This document shows positions 21,079 through 37,200 of a DNA stretch of 64,000 nt, piece by piece. How positions within the stretch are numbered: position 1 is the stretch's first letter; each line of letters begins with the position of its first letter. The stretch comes from Phoenix dactylifera (lineage: Eukaryota; Streptophyta; Magnoliopsida; Arecales; Arecaceae): the NCBI RefSeq assembly GCF_009389715.1, contig NC_052394.1, positions 21,516,899 to 21,580,898 on the forward strand, given 5' to 3'. The position numbers and the translations under genes were made by a program. A model generated the notes under the pieces. The model saw nothing but the letters and a program-made list of their open reading frames with translations, was not told where the DNA came from and made no database searches.

Positions 21079-21792
21079 GCTTGCTTAACTAGAACGTGGA
21101 TAGGGATTAGAAAGGATCTTCTTGGATTGATGTATCCCATCTGATCTCAAAGTCTAGCCTTTATAGAAACACTCCAACATTCGGATTTGGAAGCATGAGA
21201 GAAGTTGCAATAATCTTAGTCCATTCATACTCCAACGGATATAAAAACTTGGGTAATTTCTTAATGGAGCATCAAAATTCTCCATTTGTTTGGCCTTGCG
21301 GCCACAATTGTCGACATCTCCCACTTGGATATGAAAGCCAAAATTTCTTGCACTAGTTCCAACGAGATATCTTAAATACAGAGTATCTTAGGGTTTTACA
21401 TGCTCAGATTGAATTACCCTTCATAACCATACTAGGCTTGAGGTTTAACTGGTTGATTCCATATCAGAAAGAATCTTTTAAAGTTGACGTGTCTCATTCA
21501 ATCTCAAAGTCTAGCCTTTATAAAAAGTGCTCCAACGTTTGGATTATAAAGCAAGAGGAAAGCTGTGATAACCTTGTTCCATTCTCTAACAGTTAAGTTT
21601 GTTTTGGGCTTAGGTAATTTGTTGCAATGGAGTACCAAAAACCTCCCTTCATTTGGTTCAATGGCCACGATGGCCGACATATAGGCCTCTTGTTGACTAA
21701 ATTTTCCTATTCATTTCTTTCTGGTATTTCTAGATATCGAGTATCACAACCAAGCACCATATTTTGCAATCTGAAAGTAAAAAATATATTAT
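21079..21792. repeat. Diverged tandem duplication, two units of about 357 bp
   Basis: Blocks recur in the same order 357 bases apart: gcttg-ttaact-g (21079/21436), agaaag-atctt (21110/21467), atctcaaagtctagccttta (21144/21501), ctccaac-tt-ggatt, atggagya-caaaa and tggcc-cga-a. The two copies look roughly 70-75% alike by eye. The sequence is non-coding; no family is recognised. Confidence 0.65.
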
Positions 21793-22308
21793 CTAAAAAA
21801 CAGCATATTAAGATGTCAAATATCCAAAAGACGTGCTAAATATGAACCGGAAGGAACTTAAATTCTCTCAGCCTTTGATGATTGTCATTTCGAAGCATGT
21901 CATGAAACTCCTACTCAATATACTGTTCTACTAAGTAGTGTAGTTAGAGAAATATGGACGGCTGCTGCAAATGCTTCCAGAAAAATCAAACTGCCAATGG
22001 TAAATGATTCATGGTCAATGGGAGCCCAAAGTTCGACGCTGCTAGCAGCAACTTACTGTAATACTTACAATCAGAAAATTTCAAACTGCTGCATATCATT
22101 TATGAATAACTGCATCTTAATCTGTTTTAAGATGACTAAGTAGCATAACCAAGTGTTAGATGTATGGGGAACATCCTCATCATGCAGTAAATTCGTAGTA
22201 TGCTGAGAACAAGTCAGGATATGAACAAGTTCATATCCCTGCTGATACAGTTCTTTGTTTATACTTTTTCAACTGCGTCATTTTTCTTTCTTTTTCTTTT
22301 CTTTTTTC

Positions 22309-22312
<4 letters not shown>

Positions 22313-22374
<62 letters not shown>
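22313..22374. repeat. (TG)n(AG)n microsatellite
   Basis: About 15 TG units run directly into about 16 AG units, an uninterrupted compound dinucleotide repeat of the kind that is highly polymorphic. Confidence 0.95.
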
Positions 22375-22378
<4 letters not shown>

Positions 22379-24654
22379 ATATTAAACGTTAGTCTTGAGT
22401 TTTAGAAGCTAAAGCTGTAGAACTCTTTCTTTCTATAATAAGCTTCAAAATTAATTGCTTAAAACTGATCTACTTAATTCAAAATGTTGCTCGTATTAGT
22501 CTGTTTTGATACTGAGTCATGCTGTACTTTAAAATGTATATATATATATATATTCATGTTCTCTTTTCATTCAGATATGTCATGCATTTAAAAAAAAAAA
22601 AAAAGGGTAAAAGCCAAACAACAGGTACATACCATGGCTTAGAAATGAGAATCCATCAGGCCTCATGCATTGTACTAATGAACAAACATTGTATTTGGCA
22701 GTAGAATAAGTTACAAGCTGCAGCTGAAAGTGTTTAGAACAAGAGGCTTAGGTGGCAGATGACATCCGCTGAAGCGCTGTACTTTAGCCCTGGTTCTACT
22801 GGATTCACAGAAAGCGCAAATGTAACAAAAGAAGCTTTGTTCTGCTTACCGAAATATCTACGCCTTCAGTGAACTATTGCAAGAACCTGTACACTCTCAA
22901 ACGATCACATTCTTCTGCCATAAAGTTGCAGCTTTTTCCTCCTAACTTCATTCTTCATTGGTTGTTGATGGTCACCAGGCTTGGTTTTTATATCTAAACT
23001 TGCAGATAAATTGTGCCCGCCATTGCATCGATTACACCAACAGATAAACAACCAAATGGCTTGATGACTGTTTTTGCACAGATTGTCATTCTCTTCTGAA
23101 GATTTCTTTTTTCATTTAAGAGCGTTTTCTTTTGGACAAGAAGTTTGCAGCAGGTGTTACCTAAACGTGAACCTAACATCCTCACATACCAGCAAGCTCA
23201 GAGTTTCTCAAAATAAGCTGTCTTACTTTGTCAAGAAACTAATATCAAATTAATTTCTTTCACTGTGATGTTTGAAGGAGCTTTTCTATTTTTATGGAAG
23301 GGGAGGCTAGAAGCCACCCAATTTTATTATTGGAAAAAAAATATACTGGTACAAGAAGGTTAGAAGGACTAAAGACAGCCTATTAAGCAAGGAAAGAGGA
23401 AACGAAAATATCATATCTTCACCTCGTCCAAGATAAAAATGGTGATGGGATCGTATCAGTTGATCATAGGCTGAGTCACTGAATGTAGTTTTTCTCGAGG
23501 AATGCAAGAAATCCTATACATCATTATACTCTCTATAAGGCTTGCATACCTAAATTCGATCCAACTCTTCCTAATCTTGAAAATTATGTGGACTGCCCAG
23601 CCACCCTACAATGTGGTGATCGGCAGACTTGCTACTGTTAAGGCATTGATACTTCTCCCAATTTTTGTTGAAACAGACTTGTAGTTAAAGGATCATTAGC
23701 CCACCAAAGCCACCCGCCCACAATAGATTCACACTTTCTCAAAGAAGCAATATATGTTCACATCGTGATGTGGAAGCCTCCCACTACAAAATTGGAAGCA
23801 CCGAGTCCAAAAGGTAGGCTTTTCTTCCATTACCCTCCTTTCCTCGCATCATCCAATACCTTTCCCACCCCACAAACCACAAAAAAGGGAGCCTATTCAT
23901 TCAACATGGCTTATATTAAATGAGCAGAAGTCTGACAAGAACTATGAACATTTCAGAAATTACTTGTTTATATAAAAATAAGACATAACAATCTTTCTAG
24001 GCTTTGGATTGGGACATTGTTTATATAATAAACTGAGATCCACTTTGATTTGCATTATCTTGACTAAATACATAATTTTGATGGGAGTTTCTCTAGTCTA
24101 ACTGCAGAATTTTGTTTAAAATGATAATTCATCAATAATCTGTTCATACTTTGAGCCTGCAAACATCACCTGGCACGGAGATCTCCAATTAAAGACATAC
24201 AGAATAATTAGATAACACAAACTCCAGCAAATGCTTCCTGAGAACTGTAACATATAGCAACTCAGTCAAACCACCGAGAATGCAGCACTGGTTGCAAGCA
24301 ATTGGAGATACATCAATTCCACACTGTTCCAGGTTAACCATCTTGTTCCACAGAAGTACTTCTAGAATCACCTGTTTAGAAGTGATTATATTCCAGGACC
24401 AATTCGGATTGGAACACTATAAGAGGCCTATTTGAATCAAGAAGCGTAAAATCGTGGCTTAGCAAAACATCATGATGGGTTCAAAATCTCACTTTGATTA
24501 CAAGAAACCTAAGAGCTCAAAAATTCTCTTTAACAATGCAATTATCAAGATCAAAAAACATCACTGCCTCCAATAACAAAGAATAAAGCAACAAATGATT
24601 CTCCAAAATCGTCTAGCACCTTGCATGTGTAGTCAATAGTCAAGACCCGGTAAC

Positions 24655-27964
<3,310 letters not shown>

Positions 27965-28019
27965 CTTGAGTGGAGAGGGCGGCCTCTGTGGTTATCCCCA
28001 CAAGAGAGTTCGATCAGTC

Positions 28020-31000
28020 GCCGAGCGAGAACTGGAGAGGAGGGTAAAGGGGGATTTAAGGAGGTGAAGGAGGACGGCGGCTTGCTGCTGGAATTACAAG
28101 TCTAGGGCAACGCACGGCTAGGTGTGTGGCCGGATGTGATGTAAGGATCTGACGGGTGTGGTTTGTTCTTGGTTTTTTGGACCCCGTTGTGATGAACTCG
28201 GCAAAGTGCACTTTGAGTTCTGACACCAGCGAAATTATGAGAACTTATTTTGCTTATTAGCGCTCATTTGGGTCACATCCTCACACTTAAACTATTCTTT
28301 TTTATTACAAAAATGATATTTATATATATATATATTTTTAAAAAAATAATGTTTATATATTTAGTTTATCATAAATTTATCTTTTTGGAAAAATTGCGTA
28401 AAATTTTATTATATTTTTAATAAAAAAGTACTTCATTCTTTTTAAAAGTTTAAGAATATTTTTTAAAAAAATTATCTTAATTTTCAGCCTATAAATATGT
28501 AATTTTTTATATCCCACATATTTTTCATATAAATATAAAGTTTTTATTATATAAAAAATTATTAAAAATTATAATTTAATATAAAATATATATTTTTATT
28601 GGTCGTACTTTTCTTTGGTTACAATGTCTCATCAGTATGATGGGATTTCGGGCATGTCATGATCTTTTGCTTTCCGGGCATGATTACTAGATACAGGTTT
28701 TACTCATTGGCCATGCAATTTAAAGCTTCGAGGATGTGATGCGGATATAAAATGTGATGTCAAGATCATTGGCGAGTGAGATACAATTAAGAGTTTGGTT
28801 ACTTTGGATTTAATTTAATTTGTTTACTCTTCTGGGTTAGCGTCATGGATCAAATTTAGCCAAATCGGACGGATTGAATCCATTTTTTTCGTATCTATAC
28901 ACAACTTGGTTTGAATTAACTTGAGATTCAAAGTCCAGCTCCTCAATTAAAGATGGACCTATCCTAGAAGTCCTGCTATCAGCTTGGTGTGTGTTTTATC
29001 TTTTATTAATCTTACATGACAATATGTGTTTTCATGCATCTGGATCTTTTATTCTTTCTAAAATAACCAGATGTTTTATTTAATCCCCTTTTTTTGTTGT
29101 TGATTTCTATTCAATCCCCTGTTGCCATTCATTTAGGTGCACACAATGACCAATGGTGTGGGATTTAATGGATGATGTACCCACTTCAAATCCAATCTGC
29201 CTTGTTCCATTAACCCTTTATTGGTTGAAGGGATTGAGTTGGCGTGGGGCGCGGGTTTCTTTCAGTGGAGTGGCGTTAGGTTTAATGTTACAATGCATGA
29301 GAGAAACCCCTTTAAATTCCATAAAAGAGAAATAAGATAACTAAAACCACATTACACATACATTCTCAAAAAATGCAAGGTATGGACTTAGTTTATTAGT
29401 ATAGTATCTACTGGGGTTGCATCAAAATTTTGGGCTCGAATGACGCTTTTTAGAGATTTAGGGGTGAATGAAGGATAGGACCATCCTTTGTTTTTAGCAT
29501 ACTTTTTAGCAGAAATCTTTCAACACAACTGCATAATGAGGCATGCTTCTCTTTGATATATATGGAAAGGATATAAATGGACAAAAATCTACTTACTTTC
29601 GGTTTCATAAAAGCAAGTTGGTAGTGCATTGATATCATTTTATCTACTATAGCCAAAAAAAAAATTTGGTTTATTACAAGATAAAGAAAACAATATTTGA
29701 TTAATTGCATGACCTACTCGGAGACAACCAATTATAATCTCCAAAACTTATCACTTAAAAGTTTATGAATTATTTTAAACCATCATTATGGTAAGCCAAA
29801 AGGCACCTTCATTTTGAGAAGGTCTTCAGTACATCATCATCCAAGTGATGATTCGGTTTGGTATGGTAATTGCTTACACGTTCGAGCTGCAGCTTTCTTT
29901 ACTAGTTAATATTATAATGCATTAATGGAGCCAAAGTTGATGTCAGATCGGAATTGTTAATATCGGACACATGGTATAGTTGCATAGCACGTGCAAATGT
30001 CTAAATTGAATCCAGCAAGCTAAAGTATATTTAACCATCCAAGCTTTGGTCCAAATAAACAATCATCGCTTCAAGTTTCATGAAATTCTCAAAGAGCTTT
30101 CTTTAGCATAATGCAAAGGCAAAATAACCTCCTCCTTATATCAAACTTCCAGTTAATACTTAATATATGGAACATGAAAGCAAACTCTTCCTCAATGAAT
30201 ACAATTTAATAATGTCACTTAAGCATGTTCTACATTGTCTAAATTATGTAGAAATAAAAAAATAAAAATAAAAGCTAAACCACAAGACGCATTGTTAAGC
30301 ACTTATTGGGACTGGAAACAGATTGTCAACTCCGTTCTCTTGATTGATTAGCTTTGTGTACGAACTATAAAGCACAGCTGGCACCAACAACCAAGCACAT
30401 CACAAAACCATCGTTTGGTGACTTCTGCGAAGACTGGCACGAGAGACATCGCCAAACTTAGATGTGCACACTAATATACTAATTTGATACAAACCTACCC
30501 TCATGGTTATAGGCTCACAAACAAAGCAGCATTGGGTCATTTAAGACGGCCATCCATCAATCTGGACCTTAGGCCCACATGATAGTCGCCATCAGTAGGG
30601 TCCAAAATTGAGGTCAAAACGAGAGACCCCTCCTCCGTCCGCCTATCGCCCACGATTTCCGTATGAAGTAATCCACATCAATGCACGAATTAATACGTTA
30701 AATAAATGAACACGCAAAGAGCAAAAGCCGTCGCATTCGCACCAAGAAACCGACCCCCCTCCCTGCCTACCCGTCGGCCCGCTAAAATAAAAAGAAAAAT
30801 AAAATAGAATGAGTAACGTGATCGAGAAAAAGGAAGGCAGTCAACCCACGGAAATAAACAAAACGAATAATACAGCGAGAATGGAACTGAAAACGGTAGG
30901 TGGGCGAGAATAATAACAAAAAAAATATAATATAAATAAATAAAAAATAAAAAAATAAATAAATAAATAACCGAACAAGAACGAAAAAGATTAAAAAGGG

Positions 31001-31030
31001 TGGAGAATCTGGAGATACCCGCTTCCAATC
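28020..31030. other. Intergenic DNA between divergent genes RPS23 and the translocator
   Basis: RPS23 reads left and the translocator reads right, so both promoters lie in this 3-kb gap. A very AT-rich block (about 28300-28610) and an A-rich block (30780-30985) stand out. I see no gene. No clear TATA box could be tied to either transcript. Confidence 0.45.
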
Positions 31031-31183
31031 CCCAAATCAACGGAGCCTCATCTCCCCCACCGGGGACGAAGTCTTCTCGCTGCGAGCTTCAGACAAATCT
31101 GTCATTTTTTTCCCCAATGCCCCCACGATCCGGCCCCAAAACCCTGAGCCTAACGCCATTCCGCCTCACCGATCCCTCCCCTC

Positions 31184-31191
31184 AAACCCTA
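31184..31191 (+). promoter_or_regulatory. Telo-box-like motif AAACCCTA in the 5' leader
   Basis: AAACCCTA lies 78 bases upstream of the translocator ATG. In plants, telo-boxes in 5' regions bind TRB/Puralpha-type factors and are common near housekeeping genes. Its role here is inference. Confidence 0.3.
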
Positions 31192-31268
31192 TCCCCGTAG
31201 ATCCACCCAATCTCTCGAGAAGTAGCGAGAATTGGGACAGAAGTTTGTGGGATCGAGAGGAGGAGGGG

Positions 31269-34200
31269 ATGAACGGGAAGGGGAACTCGCTGCCGGCGTC
31301 CCTGGGGACGGGGCGGCTGTTCACCGTGGGGCTGGTGACGGCGTGGTACTCGTCCAACATTGGGGTGCTCTTGCTCAACAAGTACCTTCTCAGCAACTAT
31401 GGTTTCAAGTTTCCGATCTTCCTCACTATGTGCCACATGACGGCGTGCTCGCTCCTCAGCTACGTCGCCATTGCTTGGCTCAAGCTGGTCCCGATGCAGA
31501 CCGTGCGGTCCCGGCTCCAGTTCTTAAAGATCGCGGCGCTGAGCCTGGTTTTCTGTGGATCGGTGGTCAGCGGCAACGTGTCGCTGCGCTACCTGCCCGT
31601 GTCCTTCAACCAGGCCGTCGGGGCGACGACGCCGTTCTTCACGGCGGTGTTCGCCTACATCATTACTGTCCGCCGCGAGGCCTGGATCACGTACATCACC
31701 CTCATCCCCGTCGTCACCGGCGTCATCATCGCCAGTGGGGTCAGTTGATTTCATCTTTGCCCCCCTTGTGCCTTTTTATCTCGGTATTGTATCTATCACT
31801 TTTGGGTTTGATTTGGCTTTTGAGGGATGTCTACTTGCTGATCTATCTCAATTTACTGAATTTGGGGCTGGTGATCTTTTGAACTTATCTAGAAGTATAA
31901 TTAGACATGAAGGTTTACTTGATAACTTATGCGGTTTTTCGTTAGCGAAAAATTTACCATTTCGTATGGATTTGTTTTCCATTTTTATCAATGTCGGATG
32001 TTCAGTGAGCTTTTTTTTTTTTTTTCTGGGTTTAGATCCAAGTGGAGATGCTCTTGTTAGGAAAACAAAACTGCTTCTCGTGTTTTATGGTTCTCAGTGG
32101 GCAGGGAGTGGTCCTTAATGATTGTATGGAACCTACTCTTGGAAAGTCGTCGTCCGATCTAGTCATATTAGCATATGTGACTTCTTCTTGTTTTTCTTTC
32201 TTTCTTTTTTTTTTTGGTTGGTGGTAATTCATGGGAGAGAAAACTTTTTTTTACTACTAGTTTGCAGCATCCCTTCCGTTTGAATAGATTTAGTATATGT
32301 TGTTGCTTGTGCTTATTTCCTTATGCTCTGAAAGTAACTAACTCATGCCAACTGTAGATTGGTCGACTTTCTTTCTTCTTCTTATTATTTAATAAGGCAC
32401 ATTTTTATTGTCCTTCTGCCATGTCAAGTTTCAACTTGCATCACTTGTTTTTGTGATGGAATGATAAAATTGATATAGGAACTGTATAGGATCGTCTGCT
32501 GGAATGGGATAAGTGATTCTTTTATAGGATCCCAGTGAGAGCAGAGAATCAACTAAGGATGCAATAGGAATTTGTGATTGATCGGCTTTCAGTATGACCG
32601 AAGATTTTCAGTCTCCGTGTAGAATAACATCACAATCAGGTTGTTGGTTCGACCTTAAATTGATCTTCTTCTTTCTCAAACGGATTTTTTTCGGACTTGA
32701 ACAAGAATTGGTCAAAAAAGCCCCGATCCTTGATTGAGAATAATTGATACAGCTTGCCGTTGTTTATCATGAACACAAAAGAATCTCATCATAAAACCAC
32801 ACATTTTACTTATCGAAGATTGCCTTGTCATTTATAGATTTTTTGCTGACATATGCTCTAATATTTCTTGTCATATAAATGTTACTTGTTGAATTTCGAT
32901 GGGTAGCTTGAGTATGTTTCTCTCCTCACTCTAGGATTTACTTACAAATAGATGCATCCTTGTAGCTCTTTTGAGATGACATGGTTGAAATGTGTCAATG
33001 CTATAAGTAGCCTTAGTACATGGGCTTATAATTACATAAAGTAGCCTTTTGTTTCTTTAACCATTTTTTGAAAATCGTTCACAATTATCAATCCTTAGGC
33101 CCATTATATACATTTTAAATTAAGACTTTGTGTTAAATGGTAAAGTATAATGTCTTAAAAAATTGTAAAAGCAAAGCAGTCATGATTCACCTAGCACTTA
33201 GTCAATTGTTTAGATGTTGAGGAGCCGGGAAAACTTTTGGTGCATGGAAACTCTATTTTTAAGTTTCTAAAAGTGTTAACACTTTTGGGCACTTGAATAT
33301 AGCAAAACATGACATGACATGGCAACATATTTCATTTTGAAGAATCCTTTTTGTGTCAATAAAAAGTGCTGGAGCTTGGCGTATTTCTTTTAAGAGTGCG
33401 ATATAGGGAACACATTTTTTCAAGTACTAAACACTTGACACCAAGTGCAATTCTATTTTCAATAAAAAATCATCACAATTACTTGTGCACCTTAAGCACA
33501 GGGTCATTATATTCTTAATATAAAGTTATCATGGTTAATTTTCAGTTATTGTTTTAGAATCTGGACAGATTGATGGGGTTCACATGTTCAACCCCTCATC
33601 TGCAAACCATTGGAGGTCGCTCAAGTCATACTAAAACTAACGATTTTTGAAAAACCACTCAAACTGTTTGATTGTCATGATCAGTCCTTTTGAACAATTC
33701 AAAATGTTTGGCTAAAACAGTTTCATTTGATTCAGTTGCTGCTATGAAAGGAAAGGAGGAGGGGGGGGGGGGGGGGGGGGGGGCAACAGTAACTTTCCCC
33801 TATCTTAATTTCACTCTCTTTGGACCCTTCTTGATCTCCCTTTCCTTTTTTATCATGGCCATCTAAAGAGAGGTTGCCAAGCTGGTGCGGATCGAGAAGT
33901 CACCATTGGAGAAGAGGAAGATGCTATCATTGGATTGTGAGGTAAAGGGAAAACATTGAATGGCTTTTTGCTAGTGAGACAAATGCATCTCCTCAGCTTT
34001 TGGGGGAAGAGGAATTTTGAGCATCTCACGGGAGATGAGGAAGGAGGAAGAAATGGATCAGGAGCAGTGCTGGCTATTGGTGGAGAGGAAGAAAAATAGA
34101 ACTTGAGCATTTTATTGTTAAGACGTTGTTGTCCATTATTATTCGTCATAATCCCTCCGCTCTTCAGTATGTGCAATCCATCCTCTTTCTTTTGTTCTGA

Positions 34201-37200
34201 AATATGAGTTCTAAGAAGAGAACTGGTCGGCTGGGTGCTTGAGAGAGCTGAATGATAACCTGCGATCAAACCATTAAACCCTGACACAGCCCACAAAATG
34301 GGTTGGTTCAGGTCATCATGTTCAAAAAATGATCTGAACCCATCTCAAATAACCTGAAATGAACTAACAATAACTTAAACAACTTATGAACTCATGGCTA
34401 TTTTATTATTATTTTTTGGTTGCTTAACGTATATCTCATCCCCTCCTTTTCAGTTTCTTTTTCTGGACAAGCATCAAAAAAATGACTAGCTAAACATTCA
34501 CACATACGTGTCTTCATGCCTAAAATTTTAGAGGTTGTTGTTTTCAGCACTCAATGATGGTTAGATAGTTGGTCCAATGAAAAATGTCCAAGTAACACCT
34601 AAGAAAGTGAAAAAGTTAAGAATTAAGAAAATAAAAACAAAGGAAAGTATTTTTTTAATACAAAAAGAGTAACCCTTGCCCACTATTGTAGTTGCTGCAG
34701 GTGATGATGGTTGTGCGCATTGCTAGTGTCGTGAGAAGCTTATAAACTTCTTTTTGTTTGGGGGGCGGGGGGCGGGGGCGGGGGGCGGGGGGCGAGAGGG
34801 GGGTGGACGTAGTTAGGAAAAGGTTGGTAAAGTTATCACGAGAGTGGAAGCTGCTGTAAGGGCATCTCTTAGAAAAGATTGACATAACATTTCATTTCAG
34901 ATCTATTGTGCATTTGGAATATGAAAATTAAGTTTTTTATACATTGATTTAATGGAAAGTTAAGAATTTAGTAGGTAGAGGGGTGGGGGATAAATGGGGT
35001 GAAGGGGAGAGTGGGTGACAAGGATAACGAATGGAAGTGTCGCATGATTAGGGTGCAAATGATTGGATCGACTTGTGACCGAACCTAACCTTGACTTGAT
35101 TAAACCTGGTCAATCCTTTTTGAAGACTTGTTACCAAATAGGGGTAAAAGGCTAGACTTGTTCTAAAAATTGGGTTAGGTCTAGGTTTTGTAATTTTTGA
35201 CCCGACTTGACCTAACCTAGGTCGTTTGTCATCCGGATCTAATTTAGGCCAACAACTAATATACCTAATCCTACCTGGACCATATTTGACCCTATGAAGC
35301 GTGGACACAAATATGGGATACTAAAACAGCATGACATGGATACGCTGCTATGGAAAATCTCAAAACTAGGATGCATTGACAGATATATGCACTTTGTACA
35401 TACATATTTGCATAACTACATTGACACGCATATCTATATCATATGTGTCTGTGTGTGTGTGTGTGTGTGTGTGTAAAAGAACATCTACAAAGGATAGTAC
35501 AAACTCATCATTTAGTCATCATTCAAATCCATAGACTCCAATCCGTACTTTATATTTTTAATATTAGCATCATGGACTCCAAAATAGATGTTCACCATCA
35601 CTAGCTCCTCTTTATTCATCCGAGCAACTCCACCTCCTCTCAATTATTTTTAAGGATTCATTGCTTGTTTCTATGGATTCTTCTTTGGAGTTTTCAAGTA
35701 TACTAATTATTTATTTTTAAAATTATAGTATGTAATCTTGTACATTAACAATGTTCATTTTCTTGGCTCGAATTCAAAAAGGTTTTCGAATGAAATTTCA
35801 TATTTAATTTGGCATTCCTTTAGTTATATTTGAAAATTTTCAGTGATTTTATATTTGATTACTAATTATTATGTTTTTAGCTATAAAAGAATAGTTTTAT
35901 GCTTGACCCAATTTGTAGATCCGACCTGATTTGTTCCAACCCAAACCCAAAAATTTGGGCTATGATTGGGTCACGCTTGACCTTGACCCAACCTGAATGA
36001 CTTGCTAGGTCTCATATCTCTTCATAGGCCTGACCTGGTCTGACCCAATCAGCCAATGGGTTGGGTTTGGGGCCAAAATCAAGACCCAAAAATGTAATCA
36101 AGTCATATTTGGGTCAAGATGCCTTGGTCCGCCTGGCCCTTTTGCAGCCTTACACATGATTGTGGAACACACTGCTTCAATAACTTTATAAACAATTATG
36201 GTGGCTCCATGCTGCTATATATAAATAAAAAATCTTGAACTTCATTGCGGTCTTTTAGGCAGTTCTAGATGAGTGTCACACAAGCTAGAGTTGCTTTATG
36301 TAGGGTTTGGAGGGTTGTATTTATTGACTTACACATGAAAATAGTGGATAAAAAGTTTGTGCAATTTTATGAGAAGTCAGCTTACTGACATCTTAATAGT
36401 TAGTATTTCCTTGGCCTTGGCCAATGCACGAGGTATTTGTATTCCTGTATCTTATCAAATCTCAATTTTATTAAACTCTAAATGGGAGTATCAAGGGCCA
36501 CGCTTTAGAAGCAATAGGGGCAGCACAACCATGTTGGCAAAGTCTCCTGAGTGAAAACAAAACCAACCCTATGAATTGCAATGGCAAAGACAGGCATGTT
36601 CACCTATATGGTTATCATCTTCAGGTCGTCCTCAACCTGGAAAAAGAATTATAGCACCTTTCTTGCCACCTCCGCTCATTTCTTTCAATCACAATGATCC
36701 AATAAATAGTGCATGCAGTTGCAGTGCATATTTTCTTTTGCTGCTTCTTGAATCTATTAGTTATCTTTAACCATGCCTTCGAGGGGGACTAGAGCATCAT
36801 CATGGTTTCTTGAAATTTTCTTTTGGCTACTGTATCATTGGGGGTATGACAAGGTCTTAAGAGGAACAGTTGGCCTTATAGAAGATCTTGGATGTTTAGA
36901 AAGAGGATTAGTTTGAAAGTTTGAATGATGTTTAACCAGGGTAAATTATATTTTGCTGGAATACGAGCTTTTCGAGAGAACATGTTTGTACACTTTTGCA
37001 ACCAGTTGTTTTTCAGCCATTCTCTAGGCCATGCTAAGAACTTTTTGTAAATCACTTCATATCTTTTTCTGCGCTAAATGTGTCTTCATGATTCTTGACG
37101 AGATGAAATCCTTTGATTATTGATTGTTGTTTTTCTTGTCTTTTAATATGCAGGGGGAGCCGAGTTTCCATTTGTTTGGTTTTATCATGTGCATTGGTGC

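Larger units (their letters stand above)
20494..24654. other. Intergenic DNA between convergent genes
   Basis: The RRM gene (plus) and RPS23 (minus) converge here, so both 3' flanks are included. I see a diverged 357-bp tandem duplication (21079-21792) and a (TG)n(AG)n microsatellite, listed separately, and no further gene. Confidence 0.45.
31740..37153 (+). other. Intron 1 of the translocator gene
   Basis: A 5.4-kb intron between GTCAGT and a tgcag acceptor. Apart from the hAT-like element and the G-rich tracts it holds AT-rich sequence without a recognised gene on either strand. Confidence 0.85.

Noticed and set aside
21079-21792. LTR pair of a retrotransposon
   Set aside because: The two similar units are directly adjacent with no interior, no TG...CA ends and no primer-binding-like motif, so a tandem duplication is the simpler reading.
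33853-34296. 147-codon minus-strand frame inside the translocator intron
   Set aside because: First codon is TTG; Ser/Pro-rich without a recognised domain; antisense to a spliced intron.
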